Assembly (NCBI GenBank): GCA_913063325.1
Contig: CAJXYE010000037.1
Coordinates: 1 to 44,716, forward strand
Length of the DNA stretch: 44,716 bases
Direction: 5' to 3'
Source of the DNA: an uncultured Colwellia sp.
GTDB taxonomy: Bacteria; Pseudomonadota; Gammaproteobacteria; Enterobacterales; Alteromonadaceae
Shown in pieces: positions 44,633-44,716 of the stretch. The notes below the pieces were generated by a model. It was not told the DNA's origin, did not search any database, and was given only the letters and a program-made list of their open reading frames with translations. Position 1 is the stretch's first letter; each line of letters begins with the position of its first letter. The translations under genes and the position numbers were made by a program.

Positions 44633-44716
44633 TGCAGGTTTCAGCTGGAATTATAAACGCCTTTAGGCAAGGCATTGATTGAAGAGAATAGTTATTCAGG
44701 AGAATATGCTCCTGCA
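44633..44716. repeat. Candidate intergenic repeat with terminal inverted ends, running to the window edge
   Basis: TGCAGG (44633) and CCTGCA (44711-44716) form inverted ends. Inside the right end, CAGGAG and CTCCTG (44697-44714) make a hairpin. GCCTTTAGGC (44659-44668) is a smaller near-palindrome. The layout looks like a dispersed intergenic repeat, but no second copy is in this window. Confidence 0.35.

Overview
The window looks like chromosomal DNA of a marine gammaproteobacterium of the order Alteromonadales, most likely Colwelliaceae (Colwellia or a relative). This is inferred from the AT-rich composition, GlyGly-CTERM secreted proteins, an Oar-like TonB-dependent receptor, HU-beta, OMPLA, and the general protein style. 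No rRNA, tRNA, CRISPR array, intact insertion sequence or prophage was seen. Genes are densely packed in functional blocks on both strands.

Region 1 (1-4300, minus strand) is decaying accessory DNA. It holds an ECF-like sigma factor gene coupled to a Ser/Thr kinase gene cut off right after the DFG-equivalent motif. Next come a signal peptidase I (lepB) remnant with two in-frame stops and a lost 3' end, an intact MBL-fold/beta-CASP-like hydrolase, and a hypothetical protein. An identical 17-bp sequence lies at the 3' breakpoint of the lepB remnant and at the 3' end of the hypothetical gene. Region 2 (4486-11575, plus) encodes a membrane protein, two small lipoproteins (one broken by a nonsense codon), and two large secreted GlyGly-CTERM proteins. 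One of these is a serralysin-like pseudoprotease with its zinc site replaced, and the other is a metalloprotease with an intact HExxHxxGxxH site.

Region 3 (11711-19770) has an exported DJ-1/PfpI protein, then a ToxR/CadC-type membrane regulator with a TolB-like periplasmic part, followed by a three-gene MacAB-like export operon (adaptor, ATPase, FtsX-type permease). A perfect 11-bp inverted repeat sits in front of the operon. Region 4 (20016-30524) holds hupB, a GAF/HD-GYP c-di-GMP phosphodiesterase, and a six-gene plus-strand operon: outer-membrane barrel, cupredoxin-like protein, Cache/HAMP adenylate cyclase (probably starting at AUU), CHASE2 adenylate cyclase, SH3 protein and M48 lipoprotein protease. 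pldA closes the block in the opposite direction. Region 5 (30848-35162) is an RND efflux pair with the permease gene before the adaptor gene.

Region 6 (35313-44609) reads as a nucleic-acid/nucleoside scavenging locus. A RutR-like TetR regulator is followed by a secreted endonuclease/exonuclease/phosphatase-family enzyme and a lipoprotein alkaline phosphatase. Pointing the other way are an Oar-like TonB receptor, cytidine deaminase (cdd) and thymidine phosphorylase (deoA). A site matching 15 of 16 positions of the E. coli RutR box (TTGACCAnnTGGTCAA) overlaps the predicted cdd promoter. This links the regulator to the catabolic genes and is the most coherent candidate new system in the window.
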